Source of the DNA: Nematostella vectensis
Lineage: Eukaryota > Cnidaria > Anthozoa > Actiniaria > Edwardsiidae
DNA length: 64,000 bases
NCBI RefSeq assembly: GCF_932526225.1
Contig: NC_064040.1
Coordinates: 4,833,681 to 4,897,680 of the forward strand
Direction: 5' to 3'
Numbering within the stretch: the first letter of the stretch is position 1; every line of letters begins with the position of its first letter. Below the pieces are notes generated by a model. It saw nothing but the letters and a program-made list of their open reading frames with translations, was not told the origin of the DNA and did no database searches. The position numbers were made by a program, and so were the translations under genes. Shown one piece after another: positions 44,986-57,200 of the stretch.

Positions 44986-47900
44986 TTAAAATGTATGCAT
45001 AATTTGGAACACCTCAAAGTGATGATTAAGTGCTTTTTGAGTGTGCAGCTTGTATTTAGAGCCCAGTGCCCCTCGAATTGAGTCACCACAGCTATAGAAC
45101 ACGCGCCTGATGCGAGAATGAACAAGGGCCATGGCACACCTATACATATCGTAGAATTGCATTTGAATAATGATAGACAACAGAGAAGGGGAGACAAAAT
45201 AATGATGGACAACAGAGAAGGGGGGGGCAAATTAATGATAGACAACAGAGAAGGGGGGACAAAATAATGATGGACAACAGAGAAGGGGGGACAAAATAAT
45301 GATAGACAACAGAGAAGGGGGGACAAAATAATGATGGATAACAGAGAAGGGGCGACAAAATAATGATGGACAACAGAGAAGGGGAGACAAAATAATGATG
45401 GACAACAGAGGAGGGGAGACAAAATAATGATGGACAACAGAGAAGGGGGGACAAAATAATGATGGACAACAGAGAAGGGGGGACTAAATAATGATGGACA
45501 ACAGAGAAGGGGAGACAAAATAATGATAGACAACAGAGAAGGGGGGACAAAATAATGATAGACAACAGAGAAGGGGGGACAAAATAATGATAGACAACAG
45601 AGAAGGGGGGACAAAATAATGATGGACAACAGAGAAGGGGGGACAAAATAATGATGGACAACAGAGAAGGGGAGACAAAATAATGATGGACAACAGAGAA
45701 GGGGGGGCTAAATAATGATGTACAACAGAGAAGGGGAGACAAAATAATGATAGACAACAGAGAAGGGGTGACTAAATAATGATGGACAACAGAGGAGGGG
45801 AGACAAAATAATGATGGACAACAGAGAAGGGGGGACAAAATAATGATGGACAACAGAGAAGGGGTGACTAAATAATGATGGACAACAGAGAAGGGTGGAC
45901 AAAATAATGATAGACAACAGAGAAGGGGTGACTAAATAATGATGGACAACAGAGAAGGGGGACTAAATAATGATGGACAACAGAGAAGGGGGGACAAAAT
46001 AATGATAGACAACAGAGAAGGGGTGACTAAATAATGATGGACAACAGAGAAGGGGGACTAAATAATGATGGACAACAGATAAGGGGAGACAAAATAATGA
46101 TGGACAACAGAGAAGGGGGAGACAAAATAATGATGGACAATAGAGAAGGGGGGACTAAATAATGATGAACAGAGAAGGGAAAATTAATAAAATGATCTTA
46201 AATAATGATGGGAAAATGGGGTGACGGCAAATGTCACACATGTTAAAAGTTGTTGTACTCACATTACACAGGGTTCTTGAGTGACATATAAGTCATATCC
46301 AGTGCATAGATACGGCAAATCAAGTTTAGAGTTTATATTTTTCAATGATGCATCCACTTTATCCCCGCCTTGCTTTAATCTTTCATTTCTATTGTCTTCA
46401 TTAAAGCCCATGCATATTTTAGCAGAAGTCATCCATTTTGATATTTCTGATTCAGCAATTGTCTTGTTTTGATCATTTTTACCAGATATTCCAATCAGCT
46501 CTTTGAGGGACCAGATACCAGAACTATCCCTTCCTCCTAAACACCAGCTTCCAGCTCCTTGGCTCTGGGCCACTAAGTCAATGACAACCATAACAGCATG
46601 TTGAAGAGGGTGTCCATGGTGACGCAAATCACAAGCGACAGCAACAACTCTTTTTGTCTCTGGGTCAACCATTGCTGCACCAATACCAACCTAAAAAATC
46701 AAACAGACACAATCAGATGGATCTACAGTTTCCATTAAACCCTGCCCCCTCCCCTAGATATAGAGATTGTAAGATGCATCAAACATATCCCTACCCCCTA
46801 GATAAAGGGACTGGAGGATGCATCAAACATATCCCTACCCCCTAGATAAAGGGACTGGAGGATGCATCAAACATATCCCTACCCCCTAGATAAAGGGACT
46901 GGAGGATGCATCAAACATATCCCTACCCCTAGATAAAGGGACTGGAGGATGCATCATACTTACACCTCCCCCCAGATATAGGGACTGGAGGATGCATCAT
47001 ACTTACACCTCCCCCCAGATATAGGGACTGGAGGATGCATCATACTTACACCTCCCCCCAGATATAGGGACTGGAGGATGCATCATACTTACACCTCCCC
47101 CCAGATATAGGGACTGGAGGATGCATCATACTTTCACCTCCCCCCAGATATAGAGACTGGGGGATGCATATTACTTACAACTCCCCCCAGATATAGGGAC
47201 TGGAGGATGCATCATACTTACACCTCTCCCCAGATAAAGGGACTGGAAGATGCATCATACTTACCCCTCCCCCCAGATATAGGGACTGGAGGATGCATCA
47301 TACTTACCCCTCCCCCTAGATAACGGGACTGGAGGATGCATCTTACTTACACCTCCCCCCAGATATATTGACTGGAGGATGCATCTTACTTACACCTCCC
47401 CCCAGATATAGGGACTGGAGGATGCATCTTACTTACCCCTCCCCCCAGATATAGGGACTGGAGGATGCATCTTACTTACACCTCCCCCCAGATATAGGGA
47501 CTGGAGGTTGTATCTTACTTACACCTCCCCCCAGATATAGGGACTGGAGGATGCATCATTCTTACACCTCCCCCTCCCCCCAGATATAGGGACTATAAGA
47601 TGCATCATACCAACCTGTTGTTTTGATTTAGCATATTGCGCAGCTTGCTGGGCAAATCTCACGTAGGAGCTGATTGTCTCTAGTTCCTTAGTAGTGAATA
47701 GTTCTCCACCTATCAACCTAGAAATACTAAACAAGGATATGCAGATAATGTGGTTAATATGATCGCCAGACAGACAGATGGATGGACGGACGGACAGACA
47801 GATGGATGCATAGACTTAAGTACAGACAGTCAAACTGCTGATATAAAGACAAGCTGATGGTGGGACATACACAGACAGACGAGCAAATTGACAAATGGGA

Positions 47901-49304
47901 ATGACAGACAGACAGATGGATTGACAGACAAACACACGACATAAAACAGTTGCAAGGCCTCACTCCCAGGGCAGATCTAAGTATTCACTTCAGAGGGAGT
48001 TTAGCTCAGTGACAAAGGGAGGAGGGGGTAATTATATTTTGTTACTTATGGCTTTCTGGTATCCCAAAGGGGGGGGGGGGGGGGGGTTAAACCTCCTAAA
48101 CCCTCCCCCTAGATCTGCTACTGCACTCACTATTTTTCTTCATGGAAATTTGTTGGCCATAGTTCTGAAGCTTTCTGGTACTGTGCTCTTGTATGAGGCT
48201 GGGTCTTAGCAACATTGACCAAAAATGGCTCTCCCAGCCCCTCCCTGCTAACATCAGTGCCATGAAGTATATCATCTAATGATGGGACGTCTGGGGTGTG
48301 GTGGTCATCTAATGATGGGAGGGCTTGGTCATCTAATGATGGGAGGGCTTGGTAATCTAATGATGGGACCGCTGAGGTGTGGTGTGATACCGGGCACAAT
48401 AAAATATGGAGAATATCACCTGGTGTAGAATTTTTACAATTAAAAATAATGATAAAAATGTCGAATAATTTATCAAACATCAACTTTGTTTATTCTATAA
48501 AAATGTAATGATGTGTAAATTACTAGAAAAAAAGAACAACAAGAAATGACAGGTTGCAGGTACTTTTAAAAATATTTGTAAAATTTTAAGTCTTTTACAA
48601 AAATTCCCCTTACACATTTCAACCTTAAAAAAACATGAAGGTGAGAGAAAAAATAGCGTATGGTAAGAAAAAAAAATTTAGCGTTCCCATACCGGGAGTC
48701 GAACCCGGGCCGTCTGGGTGAAAACCAGAAATCCTAACCGCTAGACCATATGGGAGATCGCATGAACGAATAGTTGTAAAAAGAGTATATAAAGAAGTTT
48801 TTCAAATTAATTATTCATTTTAACTTACTATTTCGGGTTTTTAGACTTCGTATCCTTTTCAGGTGCATCAAATCACTAAAATTAAATGCCTCTTTTAACT
48901 CCCTGTAATTTAGAAGCAAATAACATTTGGATAATATGAAGAGACAATAAAATCGCCAAAACTTTGACTCACCGGATACATCTAGACGCTTGTTTACGGT
49001 CTTTTATTTCACAAGCGAAGACTGGAACTAAAAAAAGAATAGCTTTTACCTTAACCCCATCTTCAAGTTTATTCTTCGCAACATTTTCGGCCTCTACCTG
49101 TTTCCAATTCTTGTAAGAACTCGTCCGCCAAAATAGCGACAGCCTTGACGGAGTGATTTGCTTGTTGCTCTTGGGGTTCTGCTGCTAAAATAGAAGTAGG
49201 GTAGCTTATCATGTCCCTGAGTACGTGTTCTAATATGCTTTTGACGTGATTCCAACGTTACCTTGGTCTAATTTGATCTTTTTTTGTTCCCGCTCCGACG
49301 CCAT
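44986..49304 (-). CDS. ADAT3: tRNA-specific adenosine deaminase subunit 3 (ADAT3), 8 exons, 413 aa
   Basis: Exons: 49304-49262, 49184-49098, 49027-48973, 48902-48829, 48419-48131, 47726-47615, 46690-46263, 45139-44986. All phases close and the total is 414 codons. ADAT3 pairs with ADAT2 to convert A34 to inosine in tRNA anticodons. The C-terminal CDA-fold domain shows the zinc ligands H251, C361 and C364, with HAV (V253) where active deaminases have HAE. This is the known pseudo-catalytic signature of ADAT3. [20 protein letters not shown] and ALVHSRIRRVFY match the family closely. The N-terminal part includes GLGEPFLV and WPTNFHEEK, also conserved. It is longer than human ADAT3 (about 351 aa), partly because of an 8-residue repeat in exon 5. 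Exon 6 needs the acceptor at 47727-47728. The next one inward would create a stop. Confidence 0.94.
45170..46170 (-). repeat. 31-bp minisatellite in ADAT3 intron 7 (about 31 copies)
   Basis: Plus-strand unit ATAATGATGGACAACAGAGA followed by AGGGGGGACAA. Variants (GATAGAC, GGGGAGAC, GGGTGACT) occur in mixed order. The array lies between exons 7 and 8, ends about 30 bp short of the exon 8 acceptor and contains no exon sequence. Long frames through it encode only a Cys/Leu/Ser repeat. Confidence 0.9.
46735..47608 (-). repeat. 43-bp array abutting the ADAT3 exon 6 donor (about 19 copies)
   Basis: On the gene strand the unit reads AGGTGTAAGTATGATGCATC followed by CTCCAGTCCCTATATCTGGG. The real donor context is CAGGTTGGTATGATGCATC, so the first unit includes the donor itself. 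Later copies carry the stronger consensus GTAAGT. Units farthest from the donor lose the GTAAGT and carry a different variant. Confidence 0.88.
48260..48372 (-). repeat. ADAT3: 24-bp coding repeat inside ADAT3 exon 5
   Basis: Four near copies of a unit encoding PSLDDQAL lie in frame within the linker before GLGEPFLV. The length is a multiple of three, so the frame is kept. It adds an acidic, probably disordered loop absent from the vertebrate protein. Confidence 0.85.
48684..48755 (-). tRNA. tRNA-Glu (UUC anticodon)
   Basis: 72-nt gene on the minus strand. The acceptor stem TCCCATA pairs with TATGGGA, followed by discriminator A. The D-arm contains TGGTCTAGCGGTTAGGAT (B-box and A-box positions as expected). 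The anticodon stem TCTGG/CCAGA encloses TTTTCAC with anticodon TTC. The T-arm is CCGGG-TTCGACT-CCCGG. A run of nine T's a few bases downstream is a pol III terminator. It lies within ADAT3 intron 4, in the same orientation. All stems are intact, so it should be functional. Confidence 0.97.
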
Positions 49305-49384
49305 TTTTAAACAGGGCCGCCACGCACCACAGGGACCCCATGATCGCCTGGGATCTAACAACAAGCACGTGTGTTAATTTCAAG
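49305..49384. promoter_or_regulatory. Very compact bidirectional promoter of ADAT3 and mARC-A
   Basis: The ADAT3 start codon (49304, minus) and the mARC-A start codon (49385, plus) are only 80 bp apart. If the in-frame upstream ATG at 49340 is used, they are 35 bp apart. Either the two 5' UTRs are tiny or the transcripts overlap. The ADAT3 start sits in AAAAATGGCG. The regulatory role is inferred from spacing. Confidence 0.55.
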
Positions 49385-51933
49385 ATGTTGATTTCTCTCC
49401 CAAAAGCTCTTCTCGTGTGTATTCCCGCGGCTGTTGCCTCCTCTATCGCTCTGTTGTACTGGTACAAGACCCGTGAGAGGAAGTATCGTCCCGCGGGTCA
49501 TGTCTCGGGACTTTATATCTACCCGATCAAGTCTTGCAAGGGAATCCCGCTAGACTCCGCGCTTTGTCTTAGACAAGGTCTACACTTAGACAGGTCAGTA
49601 TTAACCAAGCGTAAACAATGTTTTGGAGATCGGGTTCAGTTAGTATTAACACGAAAAAAGAAGTAATTATTAAAGATCTGTTGTTAGAGGATTGAAACTT
49701 ACGTTATGCTGTCTCGAATAACAAGGCATAACTTTCTTCCAAATACTCTTTGAAAAATTATGACTCATCTTGGGGTTAACCCCCCCCCCCCCCCCCACAC
49801 ACCTGAACACCACCCCCAACATAGCTACAGCTGTGCTGGAAGGGTTGGGGGGGGTTACAGAGGGGGAGGTATGTACCATCCAAACTCCCCCTAAATATTT
49901 TTCATGCTACAGCCCTGGTAGAAATGAGTTGTAACCCCAGGCCAGAAAATTCGTCTGGGGGAAGGTGGGGGACCCCCTTTTTTAATAGCAGGGGTGACAG
50001 TCATATTTTTAGGTGTTGAAATCGTCAGTCTGGTATAGGCGTTGCTCAAACAAATTCAATAACAATAATTCATTCCGAGCAATTATAATTTTGTACCAAT
50101 TTTTGGGGTGTGGGGTGGGCAAATTTCCAAGTGGTATTTTTTTAGGTTACTTTTTCGGGTGGCTACCCTAACCCTATTTAACCACATACCCTCTTAGAGA
50201 CTTGGCTTACTGACATTTAATATTTTGTAAATGGATGTTATTTTTTAGACGATGGATTATTTTGAATGAGAAGGGGAACTTCATGAGTCAACGTGAAACA
50301 CCATCACTCACTCTTGTTACTCCGCATATTGAGGCTGACATGAAGACACTTTGTGTTAATGCCCCGGGTATGGAGACACTAAGGTTAACACTGCCGCTAG
50401 AGTCAGAGGAGACTAGAAACATTGAGTAAGTACACATATCTTTGACTTTATTCTGTGATTCTCACTTACCTTTATTTTTCTCAATACTTCGCCATGTTTC
50501 GCCATGTTCATGCAAAATATTTTACTATCCCCCTGCACAATGATCTAAAACTTCTATTTTAGTGTATTTGGTCTTGTTGGAGAGGGCCAGTGTGCTGGTG
50601 ATAAGGCTGCTGCCTGGTTCTCCAAGTTTTTGAATAGACCTAGCTGTAAACTCTTCTATATGACAAAGCCACGTTACCTAGCTACGAGTGAAAGCTGGGG
50701 CACGGAAATGCGTCAAGATGATACAGTAAGTCTCCTCAATGGTGAATCTCTCTTCATCTTGAATTAGGGACCAGAAATGTAGCTACTAACATAAGACATT
50801 ATGGGTATATTTCCCTTTGATAAACTCTTTGATTTATAAATGCTTTTGTTTTTAATTTCCAAGGCTGGTTTTGGAGATTTTTCCCCATTGCTGGTAGTAA
50901 CCATGGAAACCTTAATAGCCCTGAACAAGGAATTGGACTCACCCGTATCTATTCGTAGATTTCGACCAAACATCATAATAAGTGGAGTGCCAGCATGTGC
51001 AGAGGTGAGACTAAAGCCCTCACCCCCCTCTTTCCTCACTTTTTGTAATTTAGTACATAATTATGGTTATCTTGACCCCCTCCTCTTCCAATTTCACGTT
51101 TTGGATTTTTTTAACCTTTCCTCGAGTCTGAGTGAGCTTGACTCCCACAGCTTTTACAACCTTTTTAATGGGTTTTGGTCTCCTTAATTTCATTCCTTTT
51201 TAGTGTGTTTTGGTCAATAGATACTTGCTCTAGTATTGGTGTATTTTACCAGGATGAATGGACATTATTAAAGATTGGGGATGTATACATAAGAAAGTTG
51301 TTGGCATGTGGTAGGTAGGTGATGCAAGAAATGTAACTTTTTTCTTCTTAAACCCTTTACATAAGCTAAATGCTTTCTTTATTCTAGATGTACAATGACA
51401 ACAGTTGATCCTGACAAGGGTGCGAAAACAGGGAAAGAACCTCTTGCAACACTGAGGAGGTAAAGTGTCATTGACCACAAGGTCTATCCCCATCCCACAA
51501 ACACACACATACTGGCAAAGGCAGTGTTTCATGTCCAGAAGACCATTAAGTCTAACCCCGTCTCCCTCCCCCCCTCCTCCCCCCCCCCCACATGATAAAG
51601 ATGATGTGTTATGGTTAGAGGGCCACTTTTTTTATCCGCCTATCCTAAGCCACCCCCACCCCCCTCCCCCACTCGCGCACACACACGCGCACATGCGTTA
51701 TGGCTATAAGACCACCAGACTAATCCCCACTTCTCTCCGATCTCTTCGGTTGGTATGGCGTGGCTAGCTTTGCGGTGTCAAGCCTCTCCCTTGTAATACA
51801 CACTCGCTTTTACAGGACACGGATGCCAGCAAGCCGAGACAAGCGCTACGGGAACTCTCCGTTCTTCGGGATACACGCTATTGCGGATAGCGAGGGAGAT
51901 ATTCGGGTTGGGGACCCTGTGCTTGCCAAATAG
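49385..51933 (+). CDS. mARC-A, MOSC-domain amidoxime-reducing component (313 aa, 7 exons)
   Basis: Exons: 49385-49593, 50249-50425, 50563-50725, 50864-51004, 51253-51314, 51388-51459, 51816-51933. mARC is an outer mitochondrial membrane molybdenum-cofactor enzyme that reduces N-hydroxylated substrates with cytochrome b5 and its reductase. Residues about 6-25 (ALLVCIPAAVASSIALLYWY) form the N-terminal membrane anchor. GLYIYPIKSCKGIPLDSA opens the MOSC N-terminal barrel, and FRPNIIISG is the conserved core of the MOSC domain. The molybdenum-ligand cysteine is C252 in RCTMTTVDP. The C-terminus YGNSPFFG...VGDPV is typical. I chose ATG 49385 because the paralogue starts at the same place. A poly-A signal is near 52499. 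Confidence 0.93.
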
Positions 51934-54205
51934 CGAAAGTACCTAGGGTTGAGAAGGCTTCAAGGTGAGAACCCTTTTTGGGGTTCATTATTGAATTGAG
52001 CATGGCGTTATCTGTATGGCTTTTGTAGCCTGAGTATTAGGCGATTTTATTTTTCAAAAGTTGGACTCCGGCGCGATGGAAACATACGAGGCCCTGATAC
52101 TCAGGTTATGGCTTTTGGGGAAATTAATGCACTGAAAGAATTCATCGTCTTCAGGCTACGGACTTACCATCAAACCAAGAGACCATGGTCTCTTCTCCTG
52201 ACGACGTAGACTAGTGATTTCGTCTTAGTGATTCTCGGTCGCACGCGCGGGTTTTCACGTGCTTTTTAGTTTCTCAAAGCTAGTGGTCACTAACCAAACG
52301 CCAACCACGTCCCCAGAGTCGTCTGGGAAATTCTGGGTGGTTTCCAAAATGGCGCCTGACCCCAGACACCAGCGTTCATTGAACGAACGACGAGCGAAGA
52401 CCGGGGCGAGTCCCAGCACATCATTATTTTTATATAGCCAGCATTCTTTCTTCATTACTTTTACAGAATGTTATTATATATACTTTATTTATCTATATAA
52501 ATAAAGTTTATACTATATATGTATAATATAATATGATAATATAATATATATGTTATTATATATATGCTTAACCTAAAAAAGTGTATGAGGGAAATGCTTG
52601 TTGTTGATTATTTTTTGGCTCGCCGTGGTTCTTTGCGCGCTTACTTTTAGTTCGGGACGATTCTTAATAAATTTAGACCTTAGGCTGTTAGGTGCAGGCA
52701 GTGAATAGTTCTAGAGGTACAAAGAGGAAGCTTGCCTAGCAACGAGCAGTAAACATACTCTTTTGGGAGATTTCAGTAAAAGAGCAAGGAGATTAGTTGT
52801 GCATCAGGAGTTCAATCAGGCCCTTATTTTGTTTTTCGGCACTTTTCTCATAGAATACCCGAACGACCATAACATTTAGGAAACTCCGATATTCTGTTTA
52901 CTCTCACGATTATCGGAATAAAAAAACGTTTTTTGTGGCGATAAAGAGATATCGAGTAAAGGAAATTAATGGAAAATGTGCAAGTATCTACAAAGTTAAG
53001 AATGCGGTCATTTCGTTAAAAATAAAAAAAATACCTATCCAATTTATAGAAAAATGGAAACGGACCTGGCTTTAACTTCCTTTCCTTACTCCAATCACGC
53101 TTTCAAAGACAAACCCCTCCCCTCCCCTCTACCTCCTTAAAAATTTATGCCCAGTCCGCACCATTACTGTTAGGCACGCCTTCCCCACTCCGTCGGTAAA
53201 TCCTGGGCTTGCGCATGCGCCTTCAATTGACGGAGAACGGAAAGCTCCATGAAACAATGTATGGGAAAAAATGATAAAGCCATGGAAAGGAAAGAAAAAA
53301 CAGGTACATTGGCCGAGGATCGAGTGGGTGGTGGGGAGGGGGGGGGGGGGGGGGGGGGCGAACCATGTAGTTAAAAGTGTAATTGGAACGGCGCGCACGC
53401 AAATCCAACAGAGGTGAGCAAGGAATGTGGACTTGTCCGAAAAACTTAGATCGATGATAAGTAAAAAAAAAATGTCCGAGGACATGACCGAGAATCGAAC
53501 CTCGTCCAGATCAGGTAAAATGAGAGAAAATAGACCATACTTCCAGACATGCGCTGAAACACCGTATAACAGCATAAAGCTTTACGGCTAAGCTGGAGAT
53601 TTCGGCCCCAGCACCGCTATCTTGGGAACTGTACAACACAAAGGACCCTGAGGTCGCGCATTAATTACCCGCGCATTAATTGGGAGGCAATAACCAGGAT
53701 CCCAGCCCTGTCTTAGTCGGTTACGCCATGCACAGCTCCTTGAGATGAACACTGGAAAATATCGGTGTCTTTCTCACACTTGCTTCTCTTGGGAATAGGT
53801 GTGTTGCTGTAGTAATGTAGTGATGTCGTCATCATTTATAGCACACTACGACCTAGGTCTATATTGCTACCTTTAGCTTTTGCATTGCTATGTCCAGAAA
53901 CACAGCCTGTTTTGTTGTGGCTCTGAGATAAACGGATTTTAAATGAGCGCCTCCTTGAATAAGCTCCTCGGCCTTGGGCATGTGCTTTTCTTTCTTCTCC
54001 CGCCCCCTACCCCCTCTCCTTCGCCGGCCTTGTTCCGCCTCGTTCTCGCGTGTGACCTCGGCGCCCTGGGTTCCCGAAGATGTTAGCGAATCACACACGG
54101 GTCATTGTGTCATTATGTCACGGATGCCATGTTGTGTCACGCAATTGTGGCTGCTTCAGGATTTAGAATTCGGCAGAGCTCGTGCTCGATTTCGGTTTTA
54201 ATCTA
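51934..54205. other. Intergenic region between the two mARC genes
   Basis: Holds the mARC-A 3' UTR to a possible AATAAA at 52499, an AT-rich microsatellite at 52470-52560 and a poly-G run at 53338-53359. A short segment at 53470-53510 recalls a tRNA T-arm but does not fold as a tRNA. No gene is supported. Confidence 0.5.
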
Positions 54206-57200
54206 ATGTCTGCTCTCCCAAAAGCTCTTCTCGTGTGTGTCCCCGCGGCTGTTGCCTCCTCTATCGCTCTGTTGTACTGGTACAAGACCCGTAAGAGAGC
54301 GTTTCGTCCTTCGGGTCATGTCTCGGGACTGTATATCTACCCGATCAAGTCTTGCAAAGGAATCCCGCTAGACTCCGCGCTGTGCCTTACTGAGGGATTA
54401 CAGTACGACAGGTAAGCAGACCCGTGTTGTGCTAGAGGGGGCTCAGACAAATTACCAGCACACTTTGCTACCTCCACCCTGGAGGGTGTTTTTAAGGCTT
54501 TACATTAGAGGGTAAAAGTCCAAAAATATACTGTAGTGAGGACATTCTCAAGCTCCACTTGATATGGTTTGAGCCATTAATTTTTTTCATAATACTCATC
54601 AGAATATTCAACAATAAAATAGGTACTGTAACATGGGGTTGCTTCCATACCCTGTCCATCCTTGTTTATATTATCAGACGATGGGTCATTGTGAATGACA
54701 AGAATGTAGTTTTGACACAACGCCAGTACCCATCACTGGCTCTTGTGAGCCCGCGGCTGGAGGAAGGTGGTCAGATGTTGTGCGTGGATGCTCCTGGTAT
54801 GAGCACTCTGAATGTCAGGCTTCCACTGACCACAAGCGACCACAGAAACATTGAGTACGTAGACTGATTTGATAAAAGATGACATTAGCTAGAGAACAAT
54901 ATTGATCCGTCAAGAGACATGGATGGTGCCCACTAATATTTGTTTACATTAATCTTGTGCGTTTCAGATAGTACTGTCAAATATTATCAATCCTGTTTCC
55001 TTATATCCTCCTTTGCTGCCGCTCTCTGTGTAGGTCCCAGATCCTCCCCACTCGAGGATCTGGGACCGACACTGAGAGCGGCTGCGAAGAAGAATAGTTT
55101 CCTTATAAACCTATGACTGCAAACCTCCCCACCCCTTGGTAGATCTTTGGTATGCTCATGTGTTGTAGGGAACTTGAAGACATCCAGAAGTCTTTCTTGT
55201 TTGAACCCCATGTAGTTCACTAAAGCATAGTTATCCTATATGGTTTTGCCTGGACCCATAGTGTGCTTATGGTCTTCTTTGGAAGGTTCCCCTAGTACCC
55301 TATAGTGAGGTTCCCCCTTATGTTTTTGCTTGAACCAATAGTATGTTTGGTCTGGTTAGAGAGGTTTCCTTTGCAGTCTATTATTGTTAGGTTACCTGCC
55401 ATTATGTTTATGTTTGGCCCCATAGAGTGTTTGGTCTTGTTGGAGAGGGCCGGTCAGCCGGAGCAGAAGCTTCTGTCTGGTTCTCTAAATACCTCGAGAA
55501 GCCCGGATGTAAGCTTTTCTACATGACAAGACCACGTTTCCTACAGGATGATAAGGACTGGGGCGAGGAGTGCTTACCGGAAGACAAGGTGATGTGATTC
55601 ATCACTAGACTCCTGAGGGGGCAATGGTCTCTCGGACAACATGCATTGTAAAGGTACTGGAAATAGAGGAATTGACTCTGAAAATTAACTATCAGTCATA
55701 TGTTTTGTGTAAACAGGCAAGTTTTGGAGATTTTGCACCATTGCTGGTGGTAACCATGGAAACCTTAATAGCCCTGAACAAGGAATTGGACTCACCTGTA
55801 TCTATCCGTAGATTTCGACCGAACATCATAATAAGTGGAGTGCCAGCATGTGCAGAGGTGAGAATGTAAAAATACACCATTGTACCATGGCTGCAATGTG
55901 ATATGACTTTTTGTCAAGAAATAATGTGTCTGTTTTTATAAATATTCCCATGCATATTATAAAAAGGTGCACATTTCCATTAATGATTCAAATAAGCGAC
56001 CCCTCCCCAATAAGCACCCCCTGCCCTTCCCCCAGCCTCGAATTTTTTAATAAGCGGCCCCTCTCATCCCCCCTGAAAATTATCTCAACAAAAGAAACAC
56101 TTAAATGGTGCAAATCTTCATTTTATTTAGCTCACATTAACATTCTCTCATTTCGATTTTAAACAATACTGTTGTTTCAGTTTATCGCAAATAAAATTTT
56201 GTTCTCAATCGATTTAGAAGCTCCGGGCGCTTATTCGAATAATTACCGTATTCCATATATCATATATTGAAGTTATGACCTCTACTTATATTAGGCAGTA
56301 GAGCGTTATTATTTTCTTTTATATCCACTGTGTAACATCCTCATCCTTCTCCTCTCTGCATCTTTGCTTTGCTCCACGTTTGACCTGGTACTACATGTGT
56401 CTGGTGTTTTTTTAGGATAACTGGAAGCTAATCAACATTCGCGATGTGCAAATACGAAAAATCAAGAACTGTGACAGGTGCGTTTAATTACAATGACAGT
56501 GTATCTCATTATTTTGAACAATTAGGAACGGACCATTTGGTATTTGACGGGGAAAGTGGCTGATTCATACCCCCCCCCCCCCCCCAAAAAAAAAAAAAAA
56601 AAAAAAAAAATCAAGCAAGGCTCAGGCCAAATCGAGCAAGCAAAGACTAGCAGAAAAAAAATCACCTCATCCTTCGGGGAAAAACAATCGAGCAGCAAGA
56701 CTGTCCAGGGGAAAAAATCGAGCAGAAAAAATTAGCCATTTCCCCTGCCTTATTTTGGGCCGGAAAACGGGATAAGTGTTACCGGGAACGGGATTCGTCT
56801 TCCGGGGACGGGAATCAACATACTTCAACGGGAACGGGATTTTTCAAATATCTTCTTATCTATGCTGAAAACGTTGTTAATCTATATTTTTTTTTCGCAT
56901 TTTAAGAGCTTTTTAATAGCATCAAACTTCAAACTTGCTGCTAAGCGGACTTCGCCACCGGTATTTTGCGAGAACAACGGCCGGGAAACGGGATTTGGAC
57001 CCCGCTTCAGGACCCTGTAGCTGATTAGTGAACTCAAAATAGAGCGCGCGCTTTTAGCAAATCAGAATCGACATGGTGGGCACAATGTAAAATAACAACA
57101 CCAGAACCAGATTTCATCATTATCATCACCACCATCATGACTTTCATCAACAGCATTATCATGATTGTCATCATCACCCACACGATCATCATCAACACCA

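Noticed and set aside
44937-45917. Long minus-strand frames rich in Ser-Ile-Ile-Leu-Cys
   Set aside because: Artefact of the 31-bp minisatellite in ADAT3 intron 7. Only the last ADAT3 exon (44986-45139) within it is real.
52255-52504. Opposed short frames near 52.3-52.5 kb
   Set aside because: Lie in the mARC-A 3' flank with no splice signals or recognisable product.
53470-53570. tRNA-like segment (GAATCGAACCTCGTCC)
   Set aside because: A T-arm-like motif is present on the minus strand, but acceptor, D and anticodon stems do not pair. At most a decayed tRNA-derived sequence.
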